Shown here: positions 50,659 to 60,535 of the stretch, in pieces
How positions within the stretch are numbered: position 1 is the stretch's first letter
How the letters are laid out: every line of letters starts with the position of its first letter
NCBI RefSeq assembly: GCF_000012325.1
Contig: NC_003910.7
Coordinates: forward strand, 4,774,001 to 4,838,000
Source of the DNA: Colwellia psychrerythraea 34H
GTDB lineage: Bacteria > Pseudomonadota > Gammaproteobacteria > Enterobacterales > Alteromonadaceae
Length of the DNA stretch: 64,000 nucleotides
Direction: 5' to 3'
Made by a program: the position numbers and the translations under genes
The notes under the pieces: generated by a model
Told to the model about the DNA's origin: nothing
The model's input: the letters and a program-made list of their open reading frames with translations, nothing else
Databases searched by the model: none

Positions 50659-51885
50659 CTACCCCTGCATAGCCGAGGCCATATCCCACATAGGGGTAAA
50701 AATACCTAGTGCTAACACGAGTACCATAGCAGCAACGACCACTAAGAGTAGCGGCTCAATTCTCGCCGTTAGCGTTGCCAAGTCATAATCAACTTCTCTT
50801 TCATAGTAATCACCCACCTCGGTGAGTAATTCATCAACTCGACCAGTTTCTTCACCTACAGCCACCATCTGCAATACTAACGGCGTAAATAAGGCACTAG
50901 CTACAGCTGAGCGCAATAAGCTTTCTCCACTTTCGATACCTTGACGCATGGCAGAAATTTTTTCCTGCATGTAACTATTATCAACGGCTTCTGCCACTAA
51001 TGTTAATCCGGTAGTCATAGGTACACCCGCTTTTAAAACGATGGCAAAACTATGTGAGAAACGTGCTAAAATTGAACGTTCGATAATACTGCCGATAATA
51101 GGAATTTTTATCTTACGTCTATCCCACTGGTATCGCCCCTTCTTTGTTTTAAGGGACTTCCTAATCATAATTAAAACCACAAAGATGCCAAGTAACATGT
51201 AGTGCCAATAATTTATAAATAAATTTGAACTGGCAATAATAAATCGCGTAGCAAATGGTAGCTCAGCTCCTAAACGAGTGAACATATTGGCAAACGTTGG
51301 GATGACAAAAATATTTAAAATGACCATAGCTGCAGCTATAGCAATTAGCACCATACTGGGGTAACGCAATGCAGCTTTAATACGTTTACGGGTGTCTAAT
51401 TCACGTTCAAGATAAGTGGTTAACTTTAGAAAAGCTTGATCTAATTGACCGGTATTTTCCCCTACATGTACTAGAGAGACAAAAAGATGGTCAAAAATTT
51501 TAGGGTGACCATTTAATGCTGAAGAAAAGGTATAACCCCCCTCAAGTTGCTTTCCTATATCAGTTAATGCTTTTTTTAACGAGATCGAATTCGCTGATTC
51601 AACCATGCCATTAATTGCCCGTAATATAGGTACGCCCGAACGCATTAACGCATACATTTGTCGACAAAAAACTATCAGTTCCTCTAATGAAACCCGACCA
51701 TTATTGAGTAACTCAAAGACATCTATACTCGCAGCATTTCCACCTGTTTTCGCTGCGATAATAGAAATGGGAGTAATACCCTTTTTAAATAATTTTTCTG
51801 CGGCAATATCTACATTGGCAGCATCGATGCTGTCTTTCACTTGGCTACCGTTGGCATTTCGCCCTGTATATTTAAATGACGCCAT
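50659..51885 (-). CDS. mshG: MSHA inner-membrane platform protein MshG
   Basis: This GspF/PilC-family integral membrane protein of 408 residues forms the rotating platform for pilus polymerisation. Two GspF domains are visible (about 65-190, FCRQMYALMRSGVPILRAIN; and about 270-395, FSHSFAIVLKAGVPMTTGLT), with three membrane segments (SMVLIAIAAAMVILNIFVIP, HYMLLGIFVVLIMI, LLLVVVAAMVLVLALGIFTP). It lies directly after mshE (53 bases). Confidence 0.96.
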   Translation of the reverse strand: MASFKYTGRNANGSQVKDSIDAANVDIAAEKLFKKGITPISIIAAKTGGNAASIDVFELLNNGRVSLEELIVFCRQMYALMRSGVPILRAINGMVESANSISLKKALTDIGKQLEGGYTFSSALNGHPKIFDHLFVSLVHVGENTGQLDQAFLKLTTYLERELDTRKRIKAALRYPSMVLIAIAAAMVILNIFVIPTFANMFTRLGAELPFATRFIIASSNLFINYWHYMLLGIFVVLIMIRKSLKTKKGRYQWDRRKIKIPIIGSIIERSILARFSHSFAIVLKAGVPMTTGLTLVAEAVDNSYMQEKISAMRQGIESGESLLRSAVASALFTPLVLQMVAVGEETGRVDELLTEVGDYYEREVDYDLATLTARIEPLLLVVVAAMVLVLALGIFTPMWDMASAMQG

Positions 51886-51938
51886 AAAACTCTCGATGCT
51901 CTAACATACGTTACTTGCTTAAATGTCTATTTAGCTGA

Positions 51939-53651
51939 TTAATTAATATCAATAGTTTCAACTAAACGTAATACTTCTTCGACCGTGGTAATACCTGTTG
52001 CCGCATAATCAAATGCTGCTTTTGCCAGTGGTGTAAAACTGGGGTTTTCTTTAGATAGTTTCGCAAACAACTCACTATCATTACGCTTTAAAGCAGCCAT
52101 CATACCTTCATTCATTTCAAGTATTTCAAAGACACCAATTCGACCTTTATAACCAGTATAGTGGCATGTTTGGCAACCTTTACCTTGCATAAACTGAATA
52201 TTTTTCGCCCTCTCACCTGCTAAATTCGTTAGCCAAAAGAGTTCCTGTTCATCCGCTTGGTATTCAATAGCACATGAGTCACAAACTCTTCGAACAAGCC
52301 GTTGAGCTATAACCGCACGTAATGCACTACCCACTAAAAATCCCGCAGCGCCCATATCAATCAGGCGTAAAGCACTCGTGATAGCATCGTTGGTATGCAA
52401 GGTTGATAAGACTAGATGACCTGTTATGGCACCTCGCAAGCCAATTTCAACCGTTTCTTGATCACGCATTTCACCAACCATCATGATATCTGGATCTTGA
52501 CGAAGTGCTGTTCGTAAAACGCTAGAAAAGGTTAAATCTATCTTAGTATTAATCTGTACTTGGTTAATACGGGGCAAACGATACTCAACAGGGTCTTCCA
52601 CTGTGATAATTTTTTTACTGGCTTCATTAAGTTCGCTCAAAGCTGCATATAATGTCGTTGTTTTACCACTACCTGTTGGTCCTGTAACTAAAACCATTCC
52701 ATGGGGGCGATGAATTTGCAGGCGTATACGTTTAACAATATCTGCCGGCATCCCTGTTTGCTCAAGTGATAACAAACCCGCAGATTGGTCCAATAAACGC
52801 ATAACAACTGATTCACCATATTGAACAGGCATAGTAGACATACGAACATCGATGTTATGCCCACTAATATCTAAATTGAAACGACCATCTTGTGGAATAC
52901 GCTTTTCTGATATATCAAGCCCCGCCATTAACTTAAGACGCAACACCATGGCTGAAGCTATTTTATTTTCTTTGAGAATCTTTTCTTGTAACACACCATC
53001 AATACGTTGACGAATACGTAATTGATGTTCTTCTGGTTCAATATGAATATCCGATGCTCGCATTTGTACCGCATCTTCAAACACGGATTGCAGTAACTTA
53101 CCTACGGTCGCATCGCCACCTTCATCAAGAAAGGTTGTTGCGAGGTCAAAACTAGATGATTCTTCATACTCTTCTTCTAGTTGGCTAGCAAAAGATTCAA
53201 TTTCAGCAGTACGACGATATAAACTATCGAAGGCATCAAAAATCTGAGATTCCATGACTACCGCAAGCTCAATGCGCTTAGGCGACAACATTCGCTCTAA
53301 CTGATCTAAGCCACTTAAATCCGCAGGATCACTCATCCCTAATAATACTGAAGCGCCTCTATCTTCAATAATTAAAGCTCTTAAACGCCTAGCATGAACT
53401 TCTGGTAATAAACTCGAAACAGCCGGTGATATTTTAAATTGAGAAATATCCATAAACGGCACATTGAGTTGCTGCGCCAAAAACTCTAATAATTGTCTTT
53501 CAGATAAGTAATTTAGCTCAATTAATGTATCACCGAGTTTACGGCCCGTTTGCTTTTGACTAGATAGCGCTTGCATGAGTTGATCATTGGAAATGATATC
53601 TTTATCAACCAATAAGTCACCTAAACGCATCTTTAATTTGGGAGCTGCCAT
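51939..53651 (-). CDS. mshE: MSHA pilus extension ATPase MshE
   Basis: This hexameric GspE/PilB-type ATPase powers pilus extension. The N-terminal about 65 residues (RLGDLLVDKDIISNDQL, then RKLGDTLIELNYLSERQLLE) match the MshEN pattern, the domain that in Vibrio MshE binds cyclic di-GMP. Walker A GPTGSGKTT is at about 324-332, the Asp box and DPDIMMVGEMRDQET Walker B follow, and four cysteines (CDSC and CQTC) form the zinc site. The 570 residues are the usual length. This links pilus activity to the motile/sessile switch. Confidence 0.97.
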   Translation of the reverse strand: MAAPKLKMRLGDLLVDKDIISNDQLMQALSSQKQTGRKLGDTLIELNYLSERQLLEFLAQQLNVPFMDISQFKISPAVSSLLPEVHARRLRALIIEDRGASVLLGMSDPADLSGLDQLERMLSPKRIELAVVMESQIFDAFDSLYRRTAEIESFASQLEEEYEESSSFDLATTFLDEGGDATVGKLLQSVFEDAVQMRASDIHIEPEEHQLRIRQRIDGVLQEKILKENKIASAMVLRLKLMAGLDISEKRIPQDGRFNLDISGHNIDVRMSTMPVQYGESVVMRLLDQSAGLLSLEQTGMPADIVKRIRLQIHRPHGMVLVTGPTGSGKTTTLYAALSELNEASKKIITVEDPVEYRLPRINQVQINTKIDLTFSSVLRTALRQDPDIMMVGEMRDQETVEIGLRGAITGHLVLSTLHTNDAITSALRLIDMGAAGFLVGSALRAVIAQRLVRRVCDSCAIEYQADEQELFWLTNLAGERAKNIQFMQGKGCQTCHYTGYKGRIGVFEILEMNEGMMAALKRNDSELFAKLSKENPSFTPLAKAAFDYAATGITTVEEVLRLVETIDIN

Positions 53652-53659
53652 AATCTGTC

Positions 53660-54871
53660 CTACTGTCCTATTACTTGTAAGCGTTGCTTAACAAAGTTTT
53701 CTGAAGAAACTGATAAATCATTTTTTGTTAATGCTTTTTTATAAGCCATACTGGCCAACTCAAACTGGCTGTTTTTATCGTACAAAACGGCTAAACCTAG
53801 CGGCCAACGGCCTATATCCGGTTTCATTGCTATTAACATTTTATACGCATCAACGGCTATTTTATTTTGTTTGGCTTGCTGTGCGGTATTTGCCAGCATG
53901 ACTTGATATTGCTCATCTTTTAATTGAGCAAGAGGTTTTAACGTATTCAGCGCAGCCGTGAATTGCCCTTGCTTTAAATGAATGCGCGCTTTCATTTGAC
54001 GTAAACTGCTGTCTTTACCATTTAAGGCGATGCCTTGTGACAATAAATTCACAGCATCTTGATAAGCTTGACGGCCAAACCATAAAGCCGCCAGTTTTTT
54101 ACGTGTTTGACTATCGCTCGGCCTGATAATGACTACATCTTCTAGTAGTTTTTCGGCCTTCTCGATTTGCTTAGCCGCTAGTGCTTTTTCAGCGAGGACT
54201 AATTTTTGCTCTGCTAGTTCATCCGCCGATAATTGACGTCGTGACACCGACATTTTATTTACTTTTGGCTTAGGTTTAGCTTTGACGATATCAACAATGT
54301 CGTGGCTATGACCTGAACTATCTCCCGAATGACTATGGGTATCCGCTATAACTTTCGCTTTCTTTACTGGTGTTACTTGGCTAGCGCTGTTATTTACCAA
54401 AGGTTTTGCCGTTATTAACTTGGCAGTAGTCTCAGCACTGTTATTTGATAATACTTTATTTACATCTGTTGGTTCAGCAATTTGACCATTTATAGGTGCT
54501 ATTTCCTGTTGATCATAAATTTTAGTGACATGTACGTTTATTGGATCATTCTGAACGGTATTTTCGTTGCTGCTTATTTGCTTAGACGTATTAATCTGGC
54601 TACTTATATTTTCAGGTCTATTTTTTGCTGAACTCATTTGAACGGCATTAACTTTATTCGTTATTTTTTCAGCTTTTAATGCGTTATTTTCACTAATTAA
54701 TTGCCAAACATAAAAACTAAGAAAACAAACGGCTAACACACAAAACCCAGTAACGAGCGCTATTTTTATAGGGGAATGGGCTACTGCAACATTACCTGAC
54801 TGAGTAGCATCGGTATTAGACTCAGGACTGCGCTGTTCTAAATCCTTTAACATCTGATTAATAACACTCAT
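53660..54871 (-). CDS. mshN: MSHA biogenesis protein MshN (TPR protein)
   Basis: The protein has 403 residues. It starts MSVINQMLKDLEQRSPE, the GspB/PilP-like cytoplasmic start, with one membrane helix (about 36-58), a long polar linker, and a C-terminal TPR array (about 215-400: EKALAAKQIEKAEKLLEDVV and following repeats). The linker carries a histidine cluster DTHSHSGDSSGHSHD (about residues 181-195), which I have not seen described for MshN and which could bind metal. It overlaps mshM by 4 bases. Confidence 0.9.
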   Translation of the reverse strand: MSVINQMLKDLEQRSPESNTDATQSGNVAVAHSPIKIALVTGFCVLAVCFLSFYVWQLISENNALKAEKITNKVNAVQMSSAKNRPENISSQINTSKQISSNENTVQNDPINVHVTKIYDQQEIAPINGQIAEPTDVNKVLSNNSAETTAKLITAKPLVNNSASQVTPVKKAKVIADTHSHSGDSSGHSHDIVDIVKAKPKPKVNKMSVSRRQLSADELAEQKLVLAEKALAAKQIEKAEKLLEDVVIIRPSDSQTRKKLAALWFGRQAYQDAVNLLSQGIALNGKDSSLRQMKARIHLKQGQFTAALNTLKPLAQLKDEQYQVMLANTAQQAKQNKIAVDAYKMLIAMKPDIGRWPLGLAVLYDKNSQFELASMAYKKALTKNDLSVSSENFVKQRLQVIGQ

Positions 54872-55770
54872 AACTTAACCACCAGCGCATAATAAGCTAA
54901 CAACAAAACGCTCAAGCCTCCTAAAAATGAAAAAGCCAATAAACTTACTTTTGAGCTTTGCTCAATGCTTTCAGTATCTTTTACCGCCGCTTTCAGTAAT
55001 TTCATTGTCATTTTGTAATGTCCCTGACCATAAGCAAGCATTAACATTTTGTGGCACAATACATTCACTAACCGTGGCACACCTTTGCTAACTCGAGCGA
55101 TACTTTGGCATATCTTTACAGGAAAAAGTACTGCTCCATTATACCCCGCGACTTGCAATCTATGTTGAATATATTGCTGTACTTCATTTGCATTCATTGG
55201 TCTTAATTTATACGCAAAAGTAATACGTTGTCTCAATTGTCTAAATTCTGTTTTGGCTAAACGCACATCAAGCTCTGGCTGGGCAAATAAAACTACCTGC
55301 AATAACTTACGTGTTTCTGTCTCTAAATTAGTAAACAATCTCAACGCTTCTAAGCTATCTTCAGGTAACGCCTGTGCTTCATCAAGTATCAGCACTACCG
55401 AATGTCCCTGATTATGTAATTCTAACAAACGTGTTTGAATGCGCTGAGTAAGCAATTGCACTGACATGCGTTGCGCTTGTTTAACGCCAAGTTCTACGGC
55501 AACAGCTCGTCTTAATTCATCAGGGTTTAAATAAGGATTTGGGATGTAAGCCGTAACAAAGTGATCTGGTATTTCATTAAGCAATTTACGACACAATAAG
55601 GTTTTACCCGTACCTACTTCGCCAACAACTTTAATGAAGCCTTCGCCTGTTTGCAGTGCTGTTGATAGCACTGCTAACGCTTCATCATGCATAGCCATTG
55701 GCAAATAAAAATTTGTATTCGGTGTTAAGGTAAAAGGTAACTCACCTAAGCCAAAATGATATAAATACAT
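54868..55770 (-). CDS. mshM: MSHA AAA ATPase MshM
   Basis: This ExeA/GspA-type AAA ATPase has 300 residues. Walker A GEVGTGKT is at about 50-57, Walker B VLILDEAQALPED follows at about 126-138, and an arginine-containing sensor block. A C-terminal membrane helix (about 275-297, LAFSFLGGLSVLLLAYYALV) anchors it. In related systems such proteins, paired with a TPR/GspB partner, help assemble the secretin; here the partner is probably MshN. The N terminus YLYHFGLGELPFTLTPNT is typical. Confidence 0.95.
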   Translation of the reverse strand: MYLYHFGLGELPFTLTPNTNFYLPMAMHDEALAVLSTALQTGEGFIKVVGEVGTGKTLLCRKLLNEIPDHFVTAYIPNPYLNPDELRRAVAVELGVKQAQRMSVQLLTQRIQTRLLELHNQGHSVVLILDEAQALPEDSLEALRLFTNLETETRKLLQVVLFAQPELDVRLAKTEFRQLRQRITFAYKLRPMNANEVQQYIQHRLQVAGYNGAVLFPVKICQSIARVSKGVPRLVNVLCHKMLMLAYGQGHYKMTMKLLKAAVKDTESIEQSSKVSLLAFSFLGGLSVLLLAYYALVVKL

Positions 55771-55824
55771 AGAAAATCGACTCAGTGTTCTCGTTAAGCT
55801 AACTCAAATAAAAAAGCCTTACGC

Positions 55825-57654
55825 TTAATTATCATTACTAGCTGCATTTTGTGCAGCCATTTGGCAAACACCATGCTCTGTTGCATATTCTGCATCAGCA
55901 CATTGCGCTTGACATTCTTGCGTTAGTGTACCGTCATTTGATAACTCGCACGCGTCAACCTCTTCTGGAAACCATTTTGTTAACAAACTGCGCGCATCTT
56001 GTAATTGGTTTTTCCAAGTATCTTGACCAACAACAATGGGCTTTAGCATGATAACTAATTCACGTTTTTGCGATTTTTGCGACTTGTTTTTAAATAACTC
56101 ACCAAGATAAGGGATATCACCTAATATCGGTGTTTTAGATTCAATATCAATGTTATAGGTTTCAATCAGGCCACCAATAACAACAACTTCCCCTGAGTTA
56201 GCACGGATAATGGTATCTGATTCGCGAACGCTACTTTGTGCTAGTGGCAATACCAGTGTTGTGTCACCAATTTTAATAGTTTTGCTTTGTTCTTCAGTAA
56301 TAGTCACTGAAGGATGAACATGTAAAATAACACTGCCGTCTTTACTAATTTGTGGTGTGACGTCTAGTGCAATACCCGAGAAAAATGGGGTTAATTCAAC
56401 CTCTGGTGTAGTCGTTGTTGAAGTACCGGTCGTGGTAGTGCTGGAAACCTCAGTAACAAAGTACTCATCTTCACCTACTTTAATAACCGCTTTTTGGTTA
56501 TTAGTGGCGGTTATACGCGGACTAGAAAGTACCTGAACATTGCCTTGTGTTTGTAAAAGTTCAATAACACCTGAAAAATCGCTACCACTCGTTTGTTTAC
56601 TAAAATTTATACTATTAACACCACCGATTGTGTTTGAAATAACATTACCGACAACATTACCTGTAGTTGAGTAAATAATGTCAGCACTACCGACTTGATC
56701 AAGCACTTTGTTCCACTTAATCCCCTGTTGGAAATCATCATTAAGAGTCACTTCCATTATCTTCGCTTCAATAATGACTTGGCGATGTAAATGACTTTCA
56801 GTAGCTGTTATAAACTTCTTAACCGCGGTAAGCTCTTGTGGTAATGCACGCACTGTCACTAAACCTGCTTGAGGTGAAACAATCACTGAACGACCTTCCC
56901 CAGTGCCAACGAAAGCGGTTAATGATTCTTTCAATTCATCCCAGAAATTAGACTCATTTTCGGTGTACAAGTTAATGCCACTATTCTGATTACTCGAGCC
57001 ATTATTACCACTTTGGTTGTTGTTACTGCCGCTATTACTATTATTGCTATTGCTGCTATTGCCGTTACTGCTATTGCCACTGTTGGGATCGTTTTCAGAA
57101 ACACCACCAGAATTGATAGTAGTACTAGATGAACCAAAACGTTTTAGGAATAAGTAATTTAGTGCGATAGTTTCAGTACGTATGCCCGGCGGGAAAACTT
57201 TTACAACATTGCCACGGCGAATAATTTCATAACCATAGACATCTTCAACGACGGTTAAGGCCTCTGATAACGTAACATTATTCAAGCTTAAAGATATTTG
57301 TCCTGTGACATCTGGATGAATAACTACGTTATAACGTGAGCCTCTAACAATGGCTTGAAAAAAGTCTTTGGCATCAACTTCTGTCGCTGAGACCTCCAAG
57401 CGTTTTTCAGCTAACATGCCTTGCTTAGCCTGATCCATGTTATTTAGCATTAACTCTTGCTGTACTGAATTTGGCACTTGCGTTAAGGCCTTTGGTCCAT
57501 TTAAACGTTTAGTTTCTTTGATCGACGCATCTAAATCTGCTTTTATGTCTACAGGATCATTCGGCATAGATTGACAGCCTACTAAGGCAAAGAAAAACGC
57601 TGACAAAGCAATGTTTAATTTTAGTTTATTCATAGGGGGACTTGTTTTTATCAT
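55825..57654 (-). CDS. mshL: MSHA outer-membrane secretin MshL
   Basis: A secretin-family channel of 609 residues through which the pilus passes. A lipoprotein signal ends LVGC (Cys at about 27). An N-terminal STN/secretin domain (RGSRYNVVIHPDVTGQISL) is followed by an Asn/Ser/Gly-rich linker (about 180-225), then N-domain and secretin core (VEVTLNDDFQQGIKWNK, the VQVLSSPRITATNNQKAVIK block). The C-terminal about 60 residues hold cysteines. The start overlaps the mshK stop (taATGA), so the first ATG is preferred over ATG 57633. Confidence 0.95.
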   Translation of the reverse strand: MIKTSPPMNKLKLNIALSAFFFALVGCQSMPNDPVDIKADLDASIKETKRLNGPKALTQVPNSVQQELMLNNMDQAKQGMLAEKRLEVSATEVDAKDFFQAIVRGSRYNVVIHPDVTGQISLSLNNVTLSEALTVVEDVYGYEIIRRGNVVKVFPPGIRTETIALNYLFLKRFGSSSTTINSGGVSENDPNSGNSSNGNSSNSNNSNSGSNNNQSGNNGSSNQNSGINLYTENESNFWDELKESLTAFVGTGEGRSVIVSPQAGLVTVRALPQELTAVKKFITATESHLHRQVIIEAKIMEVTLNDDFQQGIKWNKVLDQVGSADIIYSTTGNVVGNVISNTIGGVNSINFSKQTSGSDFSGVIELLQTQGNVQVLSSPRITATNNQKAVIKVGEDEYFVTEVSSTTTTGTSTTTTPEVELTPFFSGIALDVTPQISKDGSVILHVHPSVTITEEQSKTIKIGDTTLVLPLAQSSVRESDTIIRANSGEVVVIGGLIETYNIDIESKTPILGDIPYLGELFKNKSQKSQKRELVIMLKPIVVGQDTWKNQLQDARSLLTKWFPEEVDACELSNDGTLTQECQAQCADAEYATEHGVCQMAAQNAASNDN

Positions 57655-58028
57655 TAGTTAGCTACTGTATCTTCTACGATGTTACTCTTAAAACCTTTAC
57701 TCTTAAAAACGTTAATCTTTAATCGTTTAGATTCGCTACGTAAGATCACGCTATGACTGTTAATTGCAGTGATACGATACTCACCTACATAGTCAAACAT
57801 TTTATATATTTTGCCATTAATAACCGCAGTATGAATACCATCACCATGGATAATTGAACTCAAGACAAAGCCAGCATCACGCTTTAACTGGTTATTATTG
57901 CCAGAGCCACTTGCACCAAATGGACGAGTAGGGTCAACATCAGCAGCTAAGCTTATCGAAGGGGCTAATACTAGTACCAGCGTGGCTAAGCTGATACCTA
58001 ACAATGAATTAAAGTGAGTTTTAAACAC
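57654..58028 (-). CDS. mshK: MSHA biogenesis protein MshK
   Basis: The protein is a small secreted protein of 124 residues: a signal peptide (LLGISLATLVLVLAPSISLA, cleavage near 28) followed by DVDPTRPFGASG and a compact domain VLSSIIHGDGIHTAVINGKIY, which resembles PilP/GspC-like homology-region proteins. The C-terminal part is basic (SESKRLKINVFKSKG). Position between mshJ and mshL, like pilP before pilQ, supports the assignment. The start overlaps mshJ by 8 bases. Confidence 0.88.
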   Translation of the reverse strand: MFKTHFNSLLGISLATLVLVLAPSISLAADVDPTRPFGASGSGNNNQLKRDAGFVLSSIIHGDGIHTAVINGKIYKMFDYVGEYRITAINSHSVILRSESKRLKINVFKSKGFKSNIVEDTVAN

Positions 58029-58713
58029 CGATAAACTCCTTTTTCAATCCTAAACTATAAATAGTTATGTTGACTTCACCACGCGGGTATTCTTTGACTT
58101 CGAATTTAAAATCTTGCCAAAAAAACTTCCACGTTAACTGTTCTAGCTGTTGTAAGTAATTACGTAACTGAAAATATTTACCTGACAATTTAATCTTAAT
58201 ACCATGTTTATATAAATTTAAACCAAGTTGTTCGGCTGTGGGTGAATGGTTTCCTGAATCAGCACTCGATTGCTCGTTGCTTAGATTTAATAAAGGTTTA
58301 GCGCCTATTAATTCAAAGGAAAGTAACGATACACCTGGCTCTAATTCAAGCAACTTAAGTAAGGCTTCACGCATTTCGCTAGGACTAATTAGATCGGTAG
58401 TTAAAAGCACTAGTTGATTATCAATATTGGCTAGCTTTGTTTCAAGTTGAGCAATTTGTTTAACCGTATTGACATTAGGATCTTGTTTTAATGCTGCTTG
58501 ATATTCTTTAATAGAGAAATTAAGGGATTGATTACCTGATGTAATCGTTCGACTTTGTTTATCATATGAGATTGTTTGGGCACTTTTATCATCAATATAA
58601 AAAGATGAGATAATAAAAAATATGGCTACTAGCCCTGTCGACAGTAGTAAAAATTGCTCTCTACTCGTTAGTTGAAGAAATTTTTCACTGTAACTTTTCC
58701 ATTGCTCTTTCAT
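58021..58713 (-). CDS. mshJ: MSHA biogenesis protein MshJ (PilO/GspM-like)
   Basis: The protein has 230 residues. A cytoplasmic N terminus (SEKFLQLTSREQFLLLSTGL) leads into one membrane helix (about 20-38), a coiled-coil segment (about 65-105), and a ferredoxin-like C-terminal domain ending with LKKEFIGV. This layout matches the PilO/GspM-type subunits of the inner-membrane alignment complex. Start overlaps the upstream PilN-like gene by one base. Confidence 0.86.
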   Translation of the reverse strand: MKEQWKSYSEKFLQLTSREQFLLLSTGLVAIFFIISSFYIDDKSAQTISYDKQSRTITSGNQSLNFSIKEYQAALKQDPNVNTVKQIAQLETKLANIDNQLVLLTTDLISPSEMREALLKLLELEPGVSLLSFELIGAKPLLNLSNEQSSADSGNHSPTAEQLGLNLYKHGIKIKLSGKYFQLRNYLQQLEQLTWKFFWQDFKFEVKEYPRGEVNITIYSLGLKKEFIGV

Positions 58714-59315
58714 TAGCCTTTTCCCCCTGAAGGTATGGAGCTAACAACAAATTCAGTAATATTCTGCTCATTTTTAGCAAGCTTAAACTGGATAAATGCT
58801 TTACCTGATAATAATCGAGATTGCTTAAAACCAGCTAACCATGCGGGTACCGCCTGAGGAGTTCGAGCTAGTCCGGTAAAACTCATATTTTTAGCATCAA
58901 TACTGATGGTTTGTAATCGAATATCTTTATGATGCATAGCAGACAAGTCATTCATTGCCATAACAAAGCCCCCAGCAAAGGTCTCATTTGAATCAGTGAG
59001 CTTATTCAATAATGCATCTTTATGCTGCATAACCAACTTCATTGTATCGAGATCTCTTTTCAATGTTGGAGATACCTGCCTATTTTTCAATTGTGACTCT
59101 AATTGCTTAGCAAGTTTTTGTTTTTGTTGTTGCTCTTTTAACAAAACATTGTATGTTGCCGCTGATTGCTTGTAATTTAGTTCAGTAACAACGACCCAAA
59201 TCAACATAATTGATAACAATCCTAACCAAACACCTACGACTCTTTGCAGTGTTAACAGCGGTTTTTCGGGGAAAAGCTCAGCTTGTAATAAATTAATATT
59301 ATTTTTAGTTGTCAT
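58713..59315 (-). CDS. MSHA PilN-like inner-membrane protein
   Basis: The 200 residues begin NNINLLQAELFPEKPLLTL (the INLL motif of PilN/GspL N-termini that binds PilM), then a membrane helix (about 25-46, VVGVWLGLLSIMLIWVVVTE), a coiled coil (about 50-100) and a small C-terminal domain. Published Vibrio nomenclature treats the PilM- and PilN-like parts of this region inconsistently (MshI1/MshI2), so I give no symbol. It overlaps mshI by 4 bases and mshJ by 1 base. Confidence 0.86.
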   Translation of the reverse strand: MTTKNNINLLQAELFPEKPLLTLQRVVGVWLGLLSIMLIWVVVTELNYKQSAATYNVLLKEQQQKQKLAKQLESQLKNRQVSPTLKRDLDTMKLVMQHKDALLNKLTDSNETFAGGFVMAMNDLSAMHHKDIRLQTISIDAKNMSFTGLARTPQAVPAWLAGFKQSRLLSGKAFIQFKLAKNEQNITEFVVSSIPSGGKG

Positions 59316-60277
59316 AAATTTACCCCCGCTAAAACTTCTGCTTCTTTATCATAAGGGACACTATCTAAACTAGCGCCAATAGCCGCAGCGTATTCTCTAT
59401 GTTGATGATACGGGGGAGGTAATTCCAGTAAACTCACTGGTACAATTGAATTCGCTGCTAACTTTTCAATAAATAAATTTTCTAATTTAATAGGTAGCAA
59501 CACTTTAATTTCTTTTATCGGAGCCTGTTTTAACTGACGTTCAAAATAATCTGTAGACCGTTGGATTTCTAAGCCAATATCATCAATAACTGAAAAGGAT
59601 AATTCTTCTGCTGACTTATTGGCAATTTGGGAAAACCCACGTAAACGACGTTGGAAGAATATTTTATTCTGTTTAACAATTAATAAAACAATTTCTTCAT
59701 TGGGCTGTTGGCAAACTAATAAATTTGCATCACTTTTCGGCGCTAATAAATTAGCAAAAGCAAATTCTTGAGTAGTGATTGCATTGACTTTCACTGCACC
59801 TTGTTCTGTAGCTTCGACGAGTTTTTTTAGTTCATCTAATGATGCACAAACGACATTGATTTTTTCTTTGCCGCCAGCAAGAATGGGCGCATCATAATAA
59901 TCTAACACCATATTAGTAGGTGAAATACTCACTAAGTCTTTAATTTGCCATTTCAAAGCACTGTTCATTTCAGTGTCAGGTAAGCTTGGTTTGTCTATTT
60001 GCACTATTTGAGACTGTGCTTCATTAAGTACTAAGCAAGCATTTCCTTCAAGATCACTTTTATTATGCAGTGCTTGAATGGCACGGGGGAAATTAGCAGA
60101 GTTAGCTTTTTCGTGTTCAAAGATGACTTTTGCTGCCGTACTTTCATCAATCGTATTATCGGGCTTTTGCTGAGGAATTGAGCACAAGGAGACACCCTGA
60201 TGCTGAAAAGCAATACCAAGACGCTGATTTGAATTGTTTTTTGAAAAAAGTTGGCTGATTTTCGTTAAAAATGACAT
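59312..60277 (-). CDS. mshI: MSHA PilM-like protein MshI
   Basis: The 321 residues form a cytoplasmic actin-fold protein resembling PilM and the N-terminal half of GspL. Recognisable blocks are RLGIAFQHQGVSLCSIPQQ, SALKWQIKDLVSISPTNMV and LSFSVIDDIGLEIQRSTDYF. In PilM-type systems it links the platform to the ATPase through the N terminus of the PilN protein encoded next. It is the first msh gene; the upstream 258 bases (60278-60535) contain the promoter and no visible csrD (mshH), which precedes it in Vibrio. Confidence 0.9.
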   Translation of the reverse strand: MSFLTKISQLFSKNNSNQRLGIAFQHQGVSLCSIPQQKPDNTIDESTAAKVIFEHEKANSANFPRAIQALHNKSDLEGNACLVLNEAQSQIVQIDKPSLPDTEMNSALKWQIKDLVSISPTNMVLDYYDAPILAGGKEKINVVCASLDELKKLVEATEQGAVKVNAITTQEFAFANLLAPKSDANLLVCQQPNEEIVLLIVKQNKIFFQRRLRGFSQIANKSAEELSFSVIDDIGLEIQRSTDYFERQLKQAPIKEIKVLLPIKLENLFIEKLAANSIVPVSLLELPPPYHQHREYAAAIGASLDSVPYDKEAEVLAGVNL

Positions 60278-60535
60278 TTATCGGCAATATCGCCCAAAGC
60301 TAAAATTATTGACAATACTACCCTTTGTGGCACATGTAGAGCAAGTATTACTAATGACGATTAACTAAGTTTATTAGTCATTTATGCTACTAAGAATACT
60401 ATGGATTAATAGTGAATATTAATTTTATAAACAATTTCTCCTCAAATAGTGGCGAGAATAAAAGCCAAGTTAAGGGCTGTTATCATTTATAATAGTCTTC
60501 AACCTTGTTATTAATTAATCTTTCAATAAATAATT

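Noticed and set aside
56931..57137. 68-codon ORF in another frame of mshL
   Set aside because: It results from the repetitive triplets of the Asn/Ser linker read in a shifted frame; no independent support.
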